Shown here in pieces: positions 49,275 through 57,392 of a stretch of DNA of 64,000 bases (the stretch's first letter is position 1; each line of letters opens with the position of its first letter). Under the pieces are notes generated by a model, which worked only from the letters and a program-made list of their open reading frames with translations, was not told the origin of the DNA and did no database searches. The position numbers and the translations under genes were made by a program. The stretch comes from Ralstonia sp. SET104. GTDB lineage: Bacteria > Pseudomonadota > Gammaproteobacteria > Burkholderiales > Burkholderiaceae. The DNA lies in assembly GCF_003851545.1 (NCBI RefSeq), contig NZ_BHVX01000010.1, forward strand, positions 1-64,000. Reading direction: 5' to 3'.

Positions 49275-50825
49275 TCACTGCCCTCTGCTTCTGATGTAAG
49301 GCACCACGTTGGACATGTCGCCAAGGACGACATGTGCCCGCTCTTGCATGTTGAGCGGTTGTTGTGTGGCGATCTGGGCTTCCAGCACATGCAGGTCTGC
49401 CTCGGATGCGTCGAGCCCGCTGCGCATGCGAGCGCGGATGCGCGTGCGCAGCGTTTGGACGTCGGCAACGCAGTCTACGATGGCCACTGCCACGCCCAAT
49501 CGGCGGGCCAGCGAGAAGAATCGTCTGCGCTGGTGCTCGGCCAGGAACGTGGCATCGGCAAGCATCGGAAAACCGGCGCGTGCCCCCAGCTTGCAGACAG
49601 CGGCCAAGCGTCGATAGGTACGTTCGACTGCACGCGGCAGGTACCGATCGACAGCGGCAACATACCGGAAGCGTTGGCGTTCCACGTCGGAGCGCACGCG
49701 GATCATCCCTTCTGCTTCGGCAAGCTGTGCGGCGCGGGTGGATTTTCCGCTGCCGGCAAGGCCATGCATGAGAAGAATGCAGGCGTCGTCTCGGCAGAGC
49801 AGCGCCCGGCACAGCTCAAGCATGCGGTGTGCCTCGCCGCGCGGCCTGGCAGCCAAATCGGGTGTTCCCTCCAACTGATGGGCGCGCTCCAGCAGCACCC
49901 GGGCGCGCACGAGCGCGCGCATCGATGCGTAGAAGGGCAGTACCGCCAACCCGCCATAGTCGCCACATCGTTCGAGATAACGGTTGATCAGGCGATACGC
50001 CAGCCCATGCAGACCCGCGGCGAGCAAGTCCATGAATAAAAAGGCGGTGTCGTACATGGTGTCGATCGACCGAAGCGACGGTGAGAATTCCAGGCAGTCG
50101 AACGGCGTTGGCTGGCCACTGATCAACACGATGTTGCCCAAGTGCAGATCGCCATGGCATTCGCGGATGTGGCGGCTGCGCCGGCGTGACGCGAATGTCT
50201 CTTCGAGGCGATCTGCGCGCTGGCGAAGAAGCGATACGGTGGCCGCCGCAATCAGCGGTTCAGTGCTGAGGGCAATGACCCCCGCTGCGCAGTCCTCAAG
50301 CACGCGCCGAATGCTTGCCGGTGTTCCATCGTCTGACCCAGGGCCGCAGACAGGCGCGGTTGCGTGGAAGTCTGCAATCAGGTCGGCCAGCGCGTCGATC
50401 TCTTCCGGGCGGAGTCGCCCATCATGCGCCAATGCACTCAGTACGTCCTGCTGGGCAAACCGGCGCATGCAGACCGCGTACTCACAAGGTGTGCCTTGCC
50501 CATTGACGCGGATGGCGCCCGTGGCCGGATCGAGCGAAATGGGCACCACGCCAAGGTACAGCGCAGGGGCAAGGCGGCGGTTGAGGCGGCATTCCTCCTC
50601 GCAATCGTTTTGCCGCGCGCGGAGCGTCGAAAAATCGACGAAGTCCAGCTTGATCGGCTTGCGCACCTTGTACGCAAATTCTCCGGCCAGGAGGACCCAC
50701 GACAGATGGGTTTCGATCATCTGCAAATCCGCAGCGGGGTGCGGATACGCTGCCGCTTCAAGCATGCGAGTGACCAACGCGTCGGCTGGCTGCGTGCGTG
50801 CAATGGTGGTGGCTTGTTCGGCCAT
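49275..50825 (-). CDS. APH-like kinase fused to AAA/zeta-type P-loop ATPase
   Basis: 516 residues from the ATG at 50825. Residues about 40-330 resemble aminoglycoside phosphotransferases: Brenner motif ECHGDLHLGN (H224, D226) and FDCLEFSPSLRSIDTMYD for metal binding. Residues about 345-516 form a P-loop kinase (Walker A HGLAGSGKST, 354-363) like gluconate kinase or zeta toxin. Such two-domain proteins are widespread but uncharacterised; the substrate is unknown. It is divergent from the second alcohol dehydrogenase and may share its FNR box. Confidence 0.87.
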   Translation of the reverse strand: MAEQATTIARTQPADALVTRMLEAAAYPHPAADLQMIETHLSWVLLAGEFAYKVRKPIKLDFVDFSTLRARQNDCEEECRLNRRLAPALYLGVVPISLDPATGAIRVNGQGTPCEYAVCMRRFAQQDVLSALAHDGRLRPEEIDALADLIADFHATAPVCGPGSDDGTPASIRRVLEDCAAGVIALSTEPLIAAATVSLLRQRADRLEETFASRRRSRHIRECHGDLHLGNIVLISGQPTPFDCLEFSPSLRSIDTMYDTAFLFMDLLAAGLHGLAYRLINRYLERCGDYGGLAVLPFYASMRALVRARVLLERAHQLEGTPDLAARPRGEAHRMLELCRALLCRDDACILLMHGLAGSGKSTRAAQLAEAEGMIRVRSDVERQRFRYVAAVDRYLPRAVERTYRRLAAVCKLGARAGFPMLADATFLAEHQRRRFFSLARRLGVAVAIVDCVADVQTLRTRIRARMRSGLDASEADLHVLEAQIATQQPLNMQERAHVVLGDMSNVVPYIRSRGQ

Positions 50826-50856
50826 GCGCGGGTCTCGCCTCCTGATACTGGAGATC

Positions 50857-50924
50857 AATATCGCGCGGTTGCTGCCATGCGCCCTGACGTAGATCAACGT
50901 CCGCGCAGGGTGGTTGCCTAGCAT
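50857..50924. promoter_or_regulatory. FNR-type site between divergent kinase and dehydrogenase
   Basis: Box CTGACGTAGATCAA at 50884-50897. On the plus strand TAGCAT (50919-50924) and on the minus strand GATATT (50857-50862) both lie 31 bp from its centre, so it may serve both genes. Confidence 0.6.
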
Positions 50925-50952
50925 GGAGTCATCGTCCTCTTCGGTGATTCCC

Positions 50953-51990
50953 ATGAAAGCACTCGTCTACGAAGGGCCCGGCAAAATCACGCTGTCAGAG
51001 AAGCCGAAGCCGGAATTGCAGACACCCGGAGACGCAGTGGTGCGCGTAACGTTGACGACCATCTGCGGTACCGATCTGCACATCATCAAGGGCGACGTGC
51101 CGACCTGCGAGCCAGGGCGCACGCTGGGCCACGAAGGCGTGGGCGTGGTGGAATCAGTCGGTGCGGCCGTGACATCGCTCCAGCCGGGTGACCACGTGCT
51201 GATCTCATGCATTTCGTCTTGCGGAAAATGTACCAACTGCCGGCGCGGCATGTACTCGCACTGCGAGACGGGCGGCTGGATCCTGGGCAATCGCATCGAC
51301 GGTGTGCAGGCCGAATACGTCAGGATTCCGCACGCCGAGACCAGCCTTTACAAACTGCCGCCTGGCGTCGATGAAGAGGCGCTGGTCATGCTGTCAGACA
51401 TCTTCCCGACCGGGTTCGAATGCGGCGTACTCAATGGCCGCGTCCAGCCTGGCAACAGCGTGGCAATTGTCGGTGCGGGACCCATTGGGCTGGCCTCGTT
51501 GCTGACGGCGCAGTTCTACTCGCCGGCGCAGATCATCATGATCGACACGAACGCGGCGCGGCTGGAAGTGGCCGGCCGGCTGGGCGCAACGGCCTGCATC
51601 GACGTCTCCGGTGAAGACGCAGTTGCCGCCGTGAAGCGGCTGACGGATGGCGTGGGGGTCGATTGTGCGATCGAGGCGGTGGGCGTGCCAACCACGTTCG
51701 AACTCTGCCAGCAACTGGTTGCGCCAGGCGGGGTGATTGCGAACATTGGCGTGCATGGCGTGAAGGCCGATCTGCATCTGGAAACGTTGTGGAGCCAGAA
51801 CATTGCCATCACCACGCGGCTGGTGGATACGGTCAGCACACCGATGCTCCTCAAAACGGTGCGCGCAGGCAAGCTGCTTCCGGGGCAGCTCATTACGCAC
51901 CGGTTCAGGCTCGATGACATCCTCACCGCCTACGACACCTTCCGCAACGCCGCGAAGACTCAGGCGCTCAAGGTGATCATCTCCGCCTAG
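50953..51990 (+). CDS. Zinc-dependent alcohol dehydrogenase
   Basis: 345 residues from the ATG at 50953 (MKALVYEGPGKITLSEKPKP). Catalytic zinc C in TICGTDLH and GHEGVGVV; structural zinc cysteines in CGKCTNCRRGMYSHC; NAD motif IVGAGPIGLASL. This is the threonine/butanediol/isopropanol-like subgroup rather than AdhA. It begins a run with a nitroreductase, a small secreted protein and an acetoacetyl-CoA reductase. Likely role: re-oxidation of NADH at low oxygen. Confidence 0.92.
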   Translation: MKALVYEGPGKITLSEKPKPELQTPGDAVVRVTLTTICGTDLHIIKGDVPTCEPGRTLGHEGVGVVESVGAAVTSLQPGDHVLISCISSCGKCTNCRRGMYSHCETGGWILGNRIDGVQAEYVRIPHAETSLYKLPPGVDEEALVMLSDIFPTGFECGVLNGRVQPGNSVAIVGAGPIGLASLLTAQFYSPAQIIMIDTNAARLEVAGRLGATACIDVSGEDAVAAVKRLTDGVGVDCAIEAVGVPTTFELCQQLVAPGGVIANIGVHGVKADLHLETLWSQNIAITTRLVDTVSTPMLLKTVRAGKLLPGQLITHRFRLDDILTAYDTFRNAAKTQALKVIISA

Positions 51991-52037
51991 GCGGCAACAC
52001 GTGTCCGACGGGTTTTCAGTTTTGTGAGGGGGATGCC

Positions 52038-52691
52038 ATGAGCGAGGCGGTGCTTCTGTCTTATGACCCTGTGCAACATCTACTGCCGCAGCCAACGTCT
52101 CACGCCGCGCCGTCAACCATTGCGCTGGCGCCGCCGCTACTGGATGGCGGCAACACTCTGACCGCGGCGCTGACCAAGCGGAAAAGCGTGCGCGCGTTTG
52201 CGCCCACGCCACTGTCATTGCAGCAACTGAGCGAATTGCTGTGGGCGGCGAACGGCATCAACCGCCCGGCAACAGGCGGGCGCACCGCACCTTCGGCGCA
52301 TGGCCTGAACGAGATCGATATCTACGTCGCCCTGCCAGAAGGCGTTTATCAATACGAACCTGTGGCGCACCGCTTGCGGCTCAAGCATGCCGTGGACGCG
52401 CGCAACCTCACCGGGTATCAGGATTTTGTGGGCAGGGCGCCGCTGGATCTGGTGTACGTGGTGAACCATGCGCGTGCAGATCAGATGCCAGAAGCCGTGC
52501 GCGAAACCTTTGCCGGCGTAGCGGCGGGGGCGATCTCGCAAAACGTGTCGCTTTACTGTGCCTCGGCCGGGCTGGGCTGTGTAGTGCGTGGCTGGCTTAA
52601 TCAGCGTCTTTTGGCAGAAGCCTTGTCACTCAATGAAGATGAAGTTCCGGTGCTGGCACAGACGATCGGCCGCCCTGGCGCAGAGCAATGA
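52038..52691 (+). CDS. Nitroreductase-family protein (SagB/ThcOx type)
   Basis: 217 residues. FMN-binding features are LTKRKSVRAFAPTPLSLQQLSELLWAANGINRP, RTAPSAHGLNEIDIYV and the glycine-rich YCASAGLGCVVRGW. Short members of this class are FMN oxidoreductases of unknown substrate. It overlaps the next start by 4 bp, so they are co-translated. Confidence 0.87.
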   Translation: MSEAVLLSYDPVQHLLPQPTSHAAPSTIALAPPLLDGGNTLTAALTKRKSVRAFAPTPLSLQQLSELLWAANGINRPATGGRTAPSAHGLNEIDIYVALPEGVYQYEPVAHRLRLKHAVDARNLTGYQDFVGRAPLDLVYVVNHARADQMPEAVRETFAGVAAGAISQNVSLYCASAGLGCVVRGWLNQRLLAEALSLNEDEVPVLAQTIGRPGAEQ

Positions 52692-53209
52692 GGTATGAAA
52701 TGAGCCAAGCATGTCGTCTTTTGCCACGCTGCCTTCTGGCCGCGTTGGCTTTGGCCGCGAGCGCGCACGCGGGTGCAGTTGGGCCGGACGCGGTGGCGGC
52801 TCCGGAGGTCCGCTCCCAGAACGAAATCGCGTATGTGTCGGGCGGTGTGGGGAGCGACGAGCGCGACACCATGCGCGCGATGGCGCGTCGTTTCAATGTG
52901 CGGCTGAACGTGGTGTCGGTCAAAACCGGCGAGGCGCTGTCGGATGTGGATGTCTCGGTTGCGGATGATCGCGGCAAACTCCGTTTGCGCGTGCGCACGG
53001 AGGGGCCGCTTTTGTATATGCAATTGCCTCGCGGGCGCTATCAGATAACGGCTGCGTATCAAGGTGTAATGCAGACCCTGAGCGTTCGCGCAGGCGCGCA
53101 GCCGGTTGATGCCGTTGTGCGGTTGCGTGTCGAACCGGGAACAGACCGGTGGCTCTTGTGTAAGCGTGGTTGCCCCCGCGCCGGCCGACATCCGGCGATA
53201 GCGCGATGA
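52688..53209 (+). CDS. Secreted protein with transthyretin/carboxypeptidase-regulatory-like fold
   Basis: 173 residues; ATG at 52688, overlapping the nitroreductase stop, or 52700. A signal peptide (CLLAALALAASAHA) is followed by a beta-rich region VNVVSVKTGEALSDVDVSVADDRGKLRLRV...PRGRYQITAAYQG, which looks like an Ig-like carboxypeptidase-regulatory domain. Exported, function unknown. The C-terminal Cys pair (LCKRGCPRAG) is of uncertain role. Confidence 0.72.
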   Translation: MRYEMSQACRLLPRCLLAALALAASAHAGAVGPDAVAAPEVRSQNEIAYVSGGVGSDERDTMRAMARRFNVRLNVVSVKTGEALSDVDVSVADDRGKLRLRVRTEGPLLYMQLPRGRYQITAAYQGVMQTLSVRAGAQPVDAVVRLRVEPGTDRWLLCKRGCPRAGRHPAIAR

Positions 53210-53216
53210 GGCCGTC

Positions 53217-53963
53217 ATGACAGCACAGCGCATTGCGCTTATCACCGGTGGCATGGGCGGGCTGGGGGAAGCCATTGCCATCCGTCTTTACGCGCAAGGG
53301 CATCGGGTTGTGGTCACCCATTCGCTGGGCAATACGCATGTGACCTCATGGGTGGCAGAGCAGCATGCCCAAGGGCGTCTGTTTCAGACGTTTTCGGTGG
53401 ATGTGGCTGACTACGACGCTTGCCAACGCTGTGCATCTGAGGTGCTTTCGATCGTGGGCCCGGTCGACATACTGGTGAACAACGCCGGTATCACGCAGGA
53501 CATGACCTTCAAGCGCATGACGCTGGATGCCTGGCGGAACGTGCTTGCCACCGATCTCGACTCCGTCTTCAACATGACCAAGCCGCTGTACGCAGGCATG
53601 ATCGAGCGCGGTTGGGGCCGCATCATCAACATCTCGTCGGTCAACGGATCGCGGGGCGCGTTCGGGCAGACGAACTACGCGGCGGCCAAGGCCGGCATAC
53701 ACGGGTTCACCAAGGCACTGGCCCTTGAGTGCGCCGCAAGGGGTGTAACCGTGAACACGATTTCGCCCGGTTATCTCGCCACCCGAATGACGCGCGATAT
53801 TCCTGACGAAATCATGCAAGAGCGGATTCTTCCGCAAATCCCGATAGGACGCCTGGGCAGGCCGGAAGAAGTGGCTGCCTTGGTGGCCTTTTTGTGCGGC
53901 GAGGACGCTGCCTACGTTACGGGTGCCAACCTGGCCGTGAATGGTGGCTTGCACATGCAATAG
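53217..53963 (+). CDS. phaB: Acetoacetyl-CoA reductase
   Basis: 248 residues, SDR fold. Cofactor motif TGGMGGLGEAI at 10-20; catalytic S (ISSVNG), Y and K in YAAAKAG; NNAGIT. The FKRMTLDAWRNVLATDLDSVFNMTK and SVNGSRGAFGQTNYAAAKAG stretches are characteristic of PhaB (PhbB), which makes 3-hydroxybutyryl-CoA for PHB with NADPH. Within a locus with two phasins this fits polymer synthesis as an electron sink. A FabG-like role is the alternative. Confidence 0.88.
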   Translation: MTAQRIALITGGMGGLGEAIAIRLYAQGHRVVVTHSLGNTHVTSWVAEQHAQGRLFQTFSVDVADYDACQRCASEVLSIVGPVDILVNNAGITQDMTFKRMTLDAWRNVLATDLDSVFNMTKPLYAGMIERGWGRIINISSVNGSRGAFGQTNYAAAKAGIHGFTKALALECAARGVTVNTISPGYLATRMTRDIPDEIMQERILPQIPIGRLGRPEEVAALVAFLCGEDAAYVTGANLAVNGGLHMQ

Positions 53964-53988
53964 CGCGTTTGCACGCCCACGATATGCC

Positions 53989-54306
53989 TCAAGACTGTGA
54001 CGAGCGTTTGCCATTGGCTTGCACGAGCATGCGTTCCACATGCGTGAAAGCTTCGTGAAGCGCGACGTATGGGTCTTCGTTGGACGTGTTGCTCGAAACA
54101 TGCGTCTGATGCGGTGTGAACACGTGGATGTGGACGTCGAATGGCTTGCCATGGTGCTGATGCTTGGCTCCCACGGCCAGGCTGACGCGGCAGCGCAGCA
54201 GATCGCCACGAAGACGCTTCAGGCGCTCCACACGGTCGATAACCGCTTCTTCGACGGCCTTGGAATGCGGAATCCCCTGGAACGAAATATCGACTGGCAC
54301 GCTCAT
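53989..54306 (-). CDS. hpf: Ribosome hibernation factor (HPF/RaiA family)
   Basis: 105 residues of the S30AE domain: VDISFQGIPHSKAVEEAVIDRVERLKR, CRVSLAVGAKHQHHGKPFDVHIHV, and DPYVALHEAFTHVERML. Short HPF proteins bind the decoding centre and drive 70S dimerisation or silencing in dormancy. An FNR-type promoter lies upstream. It is convergent with phaB, with 25 bp between stops. Confidence 0.88.
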   Translation of the reverse strand: MSVPVDISFQGIPHSKAVEEAVIDRVERLKRLRGDLLRCRVSLAVGAKHQHHGKPFDVHIHVFTPHQTHVSSNTSNEDPYVALHEAFTHVERMLVQANGKRSSQS

Positions 54307-54353
54307 GGTTTGGCTCCGGTTGGTCTGGTTGCTGGTGTGGACATTGATGCTTC

Positions 54354-54394
54354 ATTTTTGATCGCACGATTTCCGGCACCTTGACTCGGATCAA
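54354..54394 (-). promoter_or_regulatory. FNR-type promoter of hpf
   Basis: Box at 54381-54394 (plus TTGACTCGGATCAA, one mismatch) and minus-strand AAAAAT (54354-54359), 31 bp apart. Confidence 0.7.
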
Positions 54395-54626
54395 ACCAAC
54401 CGGCGCGGCCGGCGGCATGTTGCGGTGCAGACACAAATAGCCCGAGGTGGTGTGTGAGTTCGGTCGTCACATGGTCCGCTTCAACAACGGACGCAGCGTG
54501 TCGAGCGAGTGCGCATTGAGTCCGTTTGCTTGCCCCAGCCACGTACAAGCGCACCTTCCGACTTTGCCGGGCTGCATTCAATGCCGCGCGTGGCTTTGCA
54601 GGATCACGAAACGCTGTCGAACCGGC

Positions 54627-54667
54627 TTGCGCGAGATCAACCCGGCAAACGCGCGCCGCCGTATCGT
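54627..54667 (+). promoter_or_regulatory. FNR-type promoter of the rhomboid-NamZ operon
   Basis: Box TTGCGCGAGATCAA (54627-54640, two mismatches) and -10 TATCGT (54662-54667), 31 bp apart, 24 bp before the rhomboid start. Confidence 0.6.
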
Positions 54668-54690
54668 GGGCAGAGATCAAGGGTGCTTTC

Positions 54691-55284
54691 ATGATCAAGC
54701 TGCTCATCCTGATGAACGTGGTGGTGTTCGTTGCGGAACTTTTTGCGGGAGACGAGTTGCTGCGTACCTTTGCGCTCTGGCCACTCGGCATATCGGGCGG
54801 CGGCATGCGGAGCGGATTCATGCCGTGGCAACCGCTGACATACGCCTTCCTGCATGCAAATGGTGCGCATCTGGCGCTCAACATGTTCGGTCTCTACATG
54901 TTCGGGCGCGACGTGGAACGCACCGTGGGAGCGCCTCGGACTTGGCTGCTCTATCTATCCAGCATCTTGAGTGCGGCGTTCGCGCAAATCGCTTTTACAG
55001 TCTTCAGCGTTCTGCCGGCGGGTCCGGTCATTGGCGCGTCCGGGGGCGTATTCGGATTGCTTCTCGCTTACGCCGTCCTGTTTCCCAATCGCATGATCGT
55101 TCCGTTGATCCCGCCCATCCCGATGCCTGCGTGGGCGTTTGCAACGCTCTATGCAATCGTGGAGCTGACACTCGGCGTGAGCGGAACCGAAGTCGATGTC
55201 GCGCACTTTGCCCATCTGGGCGGCATGGCGGGCAGCGGGGTGCTGCTTTGGCAGTGGTTGCGCGGCACACCACGCGAGTCATAG
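54691..55284 (+). CDS. Rhomboid-family intramembrane serine protease
   Basis: 197 residues from the ATG at 54691 (MIKLLILMNVVVFVAEL). About six helices; catalytic S117 in GASGGVFG and H175 in AHFAHLGG, with the oxyanion Asn in HLALNMFGLYMFG and the PWQPLTYAFLH loop before it. It cleaves membrane helices within the bilayer; its substrate is unknown. It starts an operon with three envelope glycan enzymes. Confidence 0.93.
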   Translation: MIKLLILMNVVVFVAELFAGDELLRTFALWPLGISGGGMRSGFMPWQPLTYAFLHANGAHLALNMFGLYMFGRDVERTVGAPRTWLLYLSSILSAAFAQIAFTVFSVLPAGPVIGASGGVFGLLLAYAVLFPNRMIVPLIPPIPMPAWAFATLYAIVELTLGVSGTEVDVAHFAHLGGMAGSGVLLWQWLRGTPRES

Positions 55285-55348
55285 GTCATAGGCTGTGCAG
55301 GGTAGACGAGGCGGGCTATCCATTCATCCTCCTTCGGAGCTGCGGCTG

Positions 55349-56137
55349 ATGAACACCTGGGTCTTCTCGTTGTGTTGCGCGCTTCTGATGCTTGCGTGCC
55401 CCGGTGCCAACGCAGAGACGCCCGCCATGGAGCCACATGTGGTGGTGCTCGTTTATCACCGCTTTGCATTGACGGCAGATAGCACCATGACGGTTCGGAT
55501 GCAGACATTCGAGGCGCATCTACATGCGATCGAGGCGGCTGGTTATCGCATCGTTCCGCTAGCGGACATTCTGCGCTGGCACGAAGGCAAGCAAGACGCA
55601 CTGCCCGCGAAGGCTGTTGCCATTACGGTGGATGACGGCCATCGGTCTGTGTACGAGACGTTGTGGCCCGCGCTGCGCGGCCGGAGCATACCCGTGACGC
55701 TGTTTGTGTACCCGTCTGCAATCTCAAATGCCGCATACGCGATGACCTGGCCCCAGTTGCGAGAGCTTGCCCGCACCGGCCAGTTTGAGGTGCAGTCTCA
55801 CACCTACTGGCATCCGAATTTTCGCGTGGAACGTATGCACCGAGGCGCCGATGATTTCGTCAAGTTCGCCCACGACCAGTTGCGCCGCGCAAAGGCGCGC
55901 ATCGAAACAGAGATCGGGGTCCCGGTGCACGTACTGGCGTGGCCGTTCGGCATCCACGATCCTGAACTGGAGCGCATCGCCCGAGAGGCGGGCTATACCG
56001 CCGCGTTCACTCTGGACGCGCGGCCGCTGCGGGCGAGTCAACCCGCCCTGGCACTGCCTCGATACCTGATTACCGATGACTGTGGAGCGCGATGCATGAC
56101 GCGCATTCTCAATGCAGCCGGGGGCAATCATGAGTAG
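55349..56137 (+). CDS. Exported polysaccharide deacetylase (NodB domain)
   Basis: 262 residues from the ATG at 55349; signal peptide LCCALLMLACPGANA, cleaved before ETPA (the Cys in it could alternatively be a lipobox). NodB metal motifs are intact: D95-D96 in TVDDGH and H151, H155 in SHTYWHPN. The AWPFGIHDPELERIAREAGY motif follows. It should remove N-acetyl groups from a polymer such as peptidoglycan or poly-N-acetylglucosamine. It overlaps the next gene by 8 bp. Confidence 0.9.
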   Translation: MNTWVFSLCCALLMLACPGANAETPAMEPHVVVLVYHRFALTADSTMTVRMQTFEAHLHAIEAAGYRIVPLADILRWHEGKQDALPAKAVAITVDDGHRSVYETLWPALRGRSIPVTLFVYPSAISNAAYAMTWPQLRELARTGQFEVQSHTYWHPNFRVERMHRGADDFVKFAHDQLRRAKARIETEIGVPVHVLAWPFGIHDPELERIAREAGYTAAFTLDARPLRASQPALALPRYLITDDCGARCMTRILNAAGGNHE

Positions 56138-57392
56138 CCGCTTGTGCCTGTGGCTTGCAGCGGTGTGGCTCTCTTGCGCGCAGTTTGCGGGCGCGGCCGA
56201 GATCAGGGTGGTCGACGCACAGACTCACCTTCCTGTGGAAGGCGCTTTCACATTCGTTCAGGGCGAGAGCGGAACGACCGATGCTGCCGGCCTGGTCGCC
56301 ATTCCGGCATCGGCGGTGGATGCACGCGCGGTGGTCAGCGTCCGCGCGCCTGGCTATGCACGTGCCGAGCTGGTGCTTGGCGGCCCGCAGCCCGCAGTCG
56401 GGATATCGCTCAAGCCGATCAGGCCGAAGGCGGTTTATCTGTCGGTACAGGGCGTATCCAACCGATCCTTGCGCGATGCGGCTGTCGCCCTTCAGGGCGA
56501 GACGGCCATCAATGCGCTGGTGATCGACATGAAGGGCGACCGGGGAGATACACCTTATCCGAGTGCAGCCCGTGTGACAGCGGGCGCGGCCCCCGAACAG
56601 AACAACGGTGTGGCCCGGATCAACCAGTTCGCCGCCGTGATTCGGCAACTCCGTCTACGTGGCCTGTATCTGATTGCGCGCATCGTCGTCTTCAAGGACG
56701 ACCGCTTGGCCCGGGCGCATCCCGAATGGGCCGTGCGAGACCGCGATGGAGAGGTCTGGCGCGATCGTGAAGACCAACAATGGATCGACCCCGGTGTGCA
56801 GGCCGCCTGGGCCAGCACGCTTGACGTGGCGGAAGAGGCTGCAAGACTCGGGTTTGATGAGATCCAGTTCGACTATCTTCGTTTTCCGGACGCCAATGGC
56901 TTGCAGTTTCACCAAGCCAACACGCAAGCACACCGGGTTGCGGCCGTTACGGGTTTTCTTGCGCGGGCCAGAGAGCGGCTGCGGCCGTACAACATTTACC
57001 TGGCGGCGGACATTTTCGGCTACGTTTGCTGGAACACCGACGACACAGCGATCGGCCAGCAGATCAACACACTGGGCGCTGTGGTCGACTACATCTCGCC
57101 CATGCTCTATCCATCTGGCTTCACGTGGGGCTTGCCCGGCAGCAGAAACCCCACCGAAAAGCCTGGCGAGATCGTCTCGCGTTCCCTGGCGGAAGCGAAG
57201 CGCCGCACAGGTTTGCCGGGCGTGAGGTTCCGGCCATGGCTGCAGGCGTTCCGGGACTATGCTTTTGATCGTCGTGAGTTCAATGCCGAGATGATTCGCG
57301 CCCAAGTCGACGCTGCCGATGCGGAAGGTACCAACGGGTGGATGCTATGGAACGCGCGCAATCGTTACGACCCAGCCAATTTGCCGCGATAG
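56130..57392 (+). CDS. Exported DUF4015-type putative glycoside hydrolase
   Basis: 420 residues from the ATG at 56130. Signal peptide LCLWLAAVWLSCAQFAGA. An N-terminal carboxypeptidase-regulatory-like beta domain (about 20-95) is followed by the DUF4015 barrel (RPKAVYLSVQGVSN, INALVIDMKGDRG, FDEIQFDYLRFPDAN, VDYISPMLYPSGFTWG). Acidic residues in DYLRFPD and ADIFGY sit where barrel glycosidases have their catalytic pair. The family is uncharacterised. It overlaps both flanking genes. Confidence 0.85.
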   Translation: MSSRLCLWLAAVWLSCAQFAGAAEIRVVDAQTHLPVEGAFTFVQGESGTTDAAGLVAIPASAVDARAVVSVRAPGYARAELVLGGPQPAVGISLKPIRPKAVYLSVQGVSNRSLRDAAVALQGETAINALVIDMKGDRGDTPYPSAARVTAGAAPEQNNGVARINQFAAVIRQLRLRGLYLIARIVVFKDDRLARAHPEWAVRDRDGEVWRDREDQQWIDPGVQAAWASTLDVAEEAARLGFDEIQFDYLRFPDANGLQFHQANTQAHRVAAVTGFLARARERLRPYNIYLAADIFGYVCWNTDDTAIGQQINTLGAVVDYISPMLYPSGFTWGLPGSRNPTEKPGEIVSRSLAEAKRRTGLPGVRFRPWLQAFRDYAFDRREFNAEMIRAQVDAADAEGTNGWMLWNARNRYDPANLPR

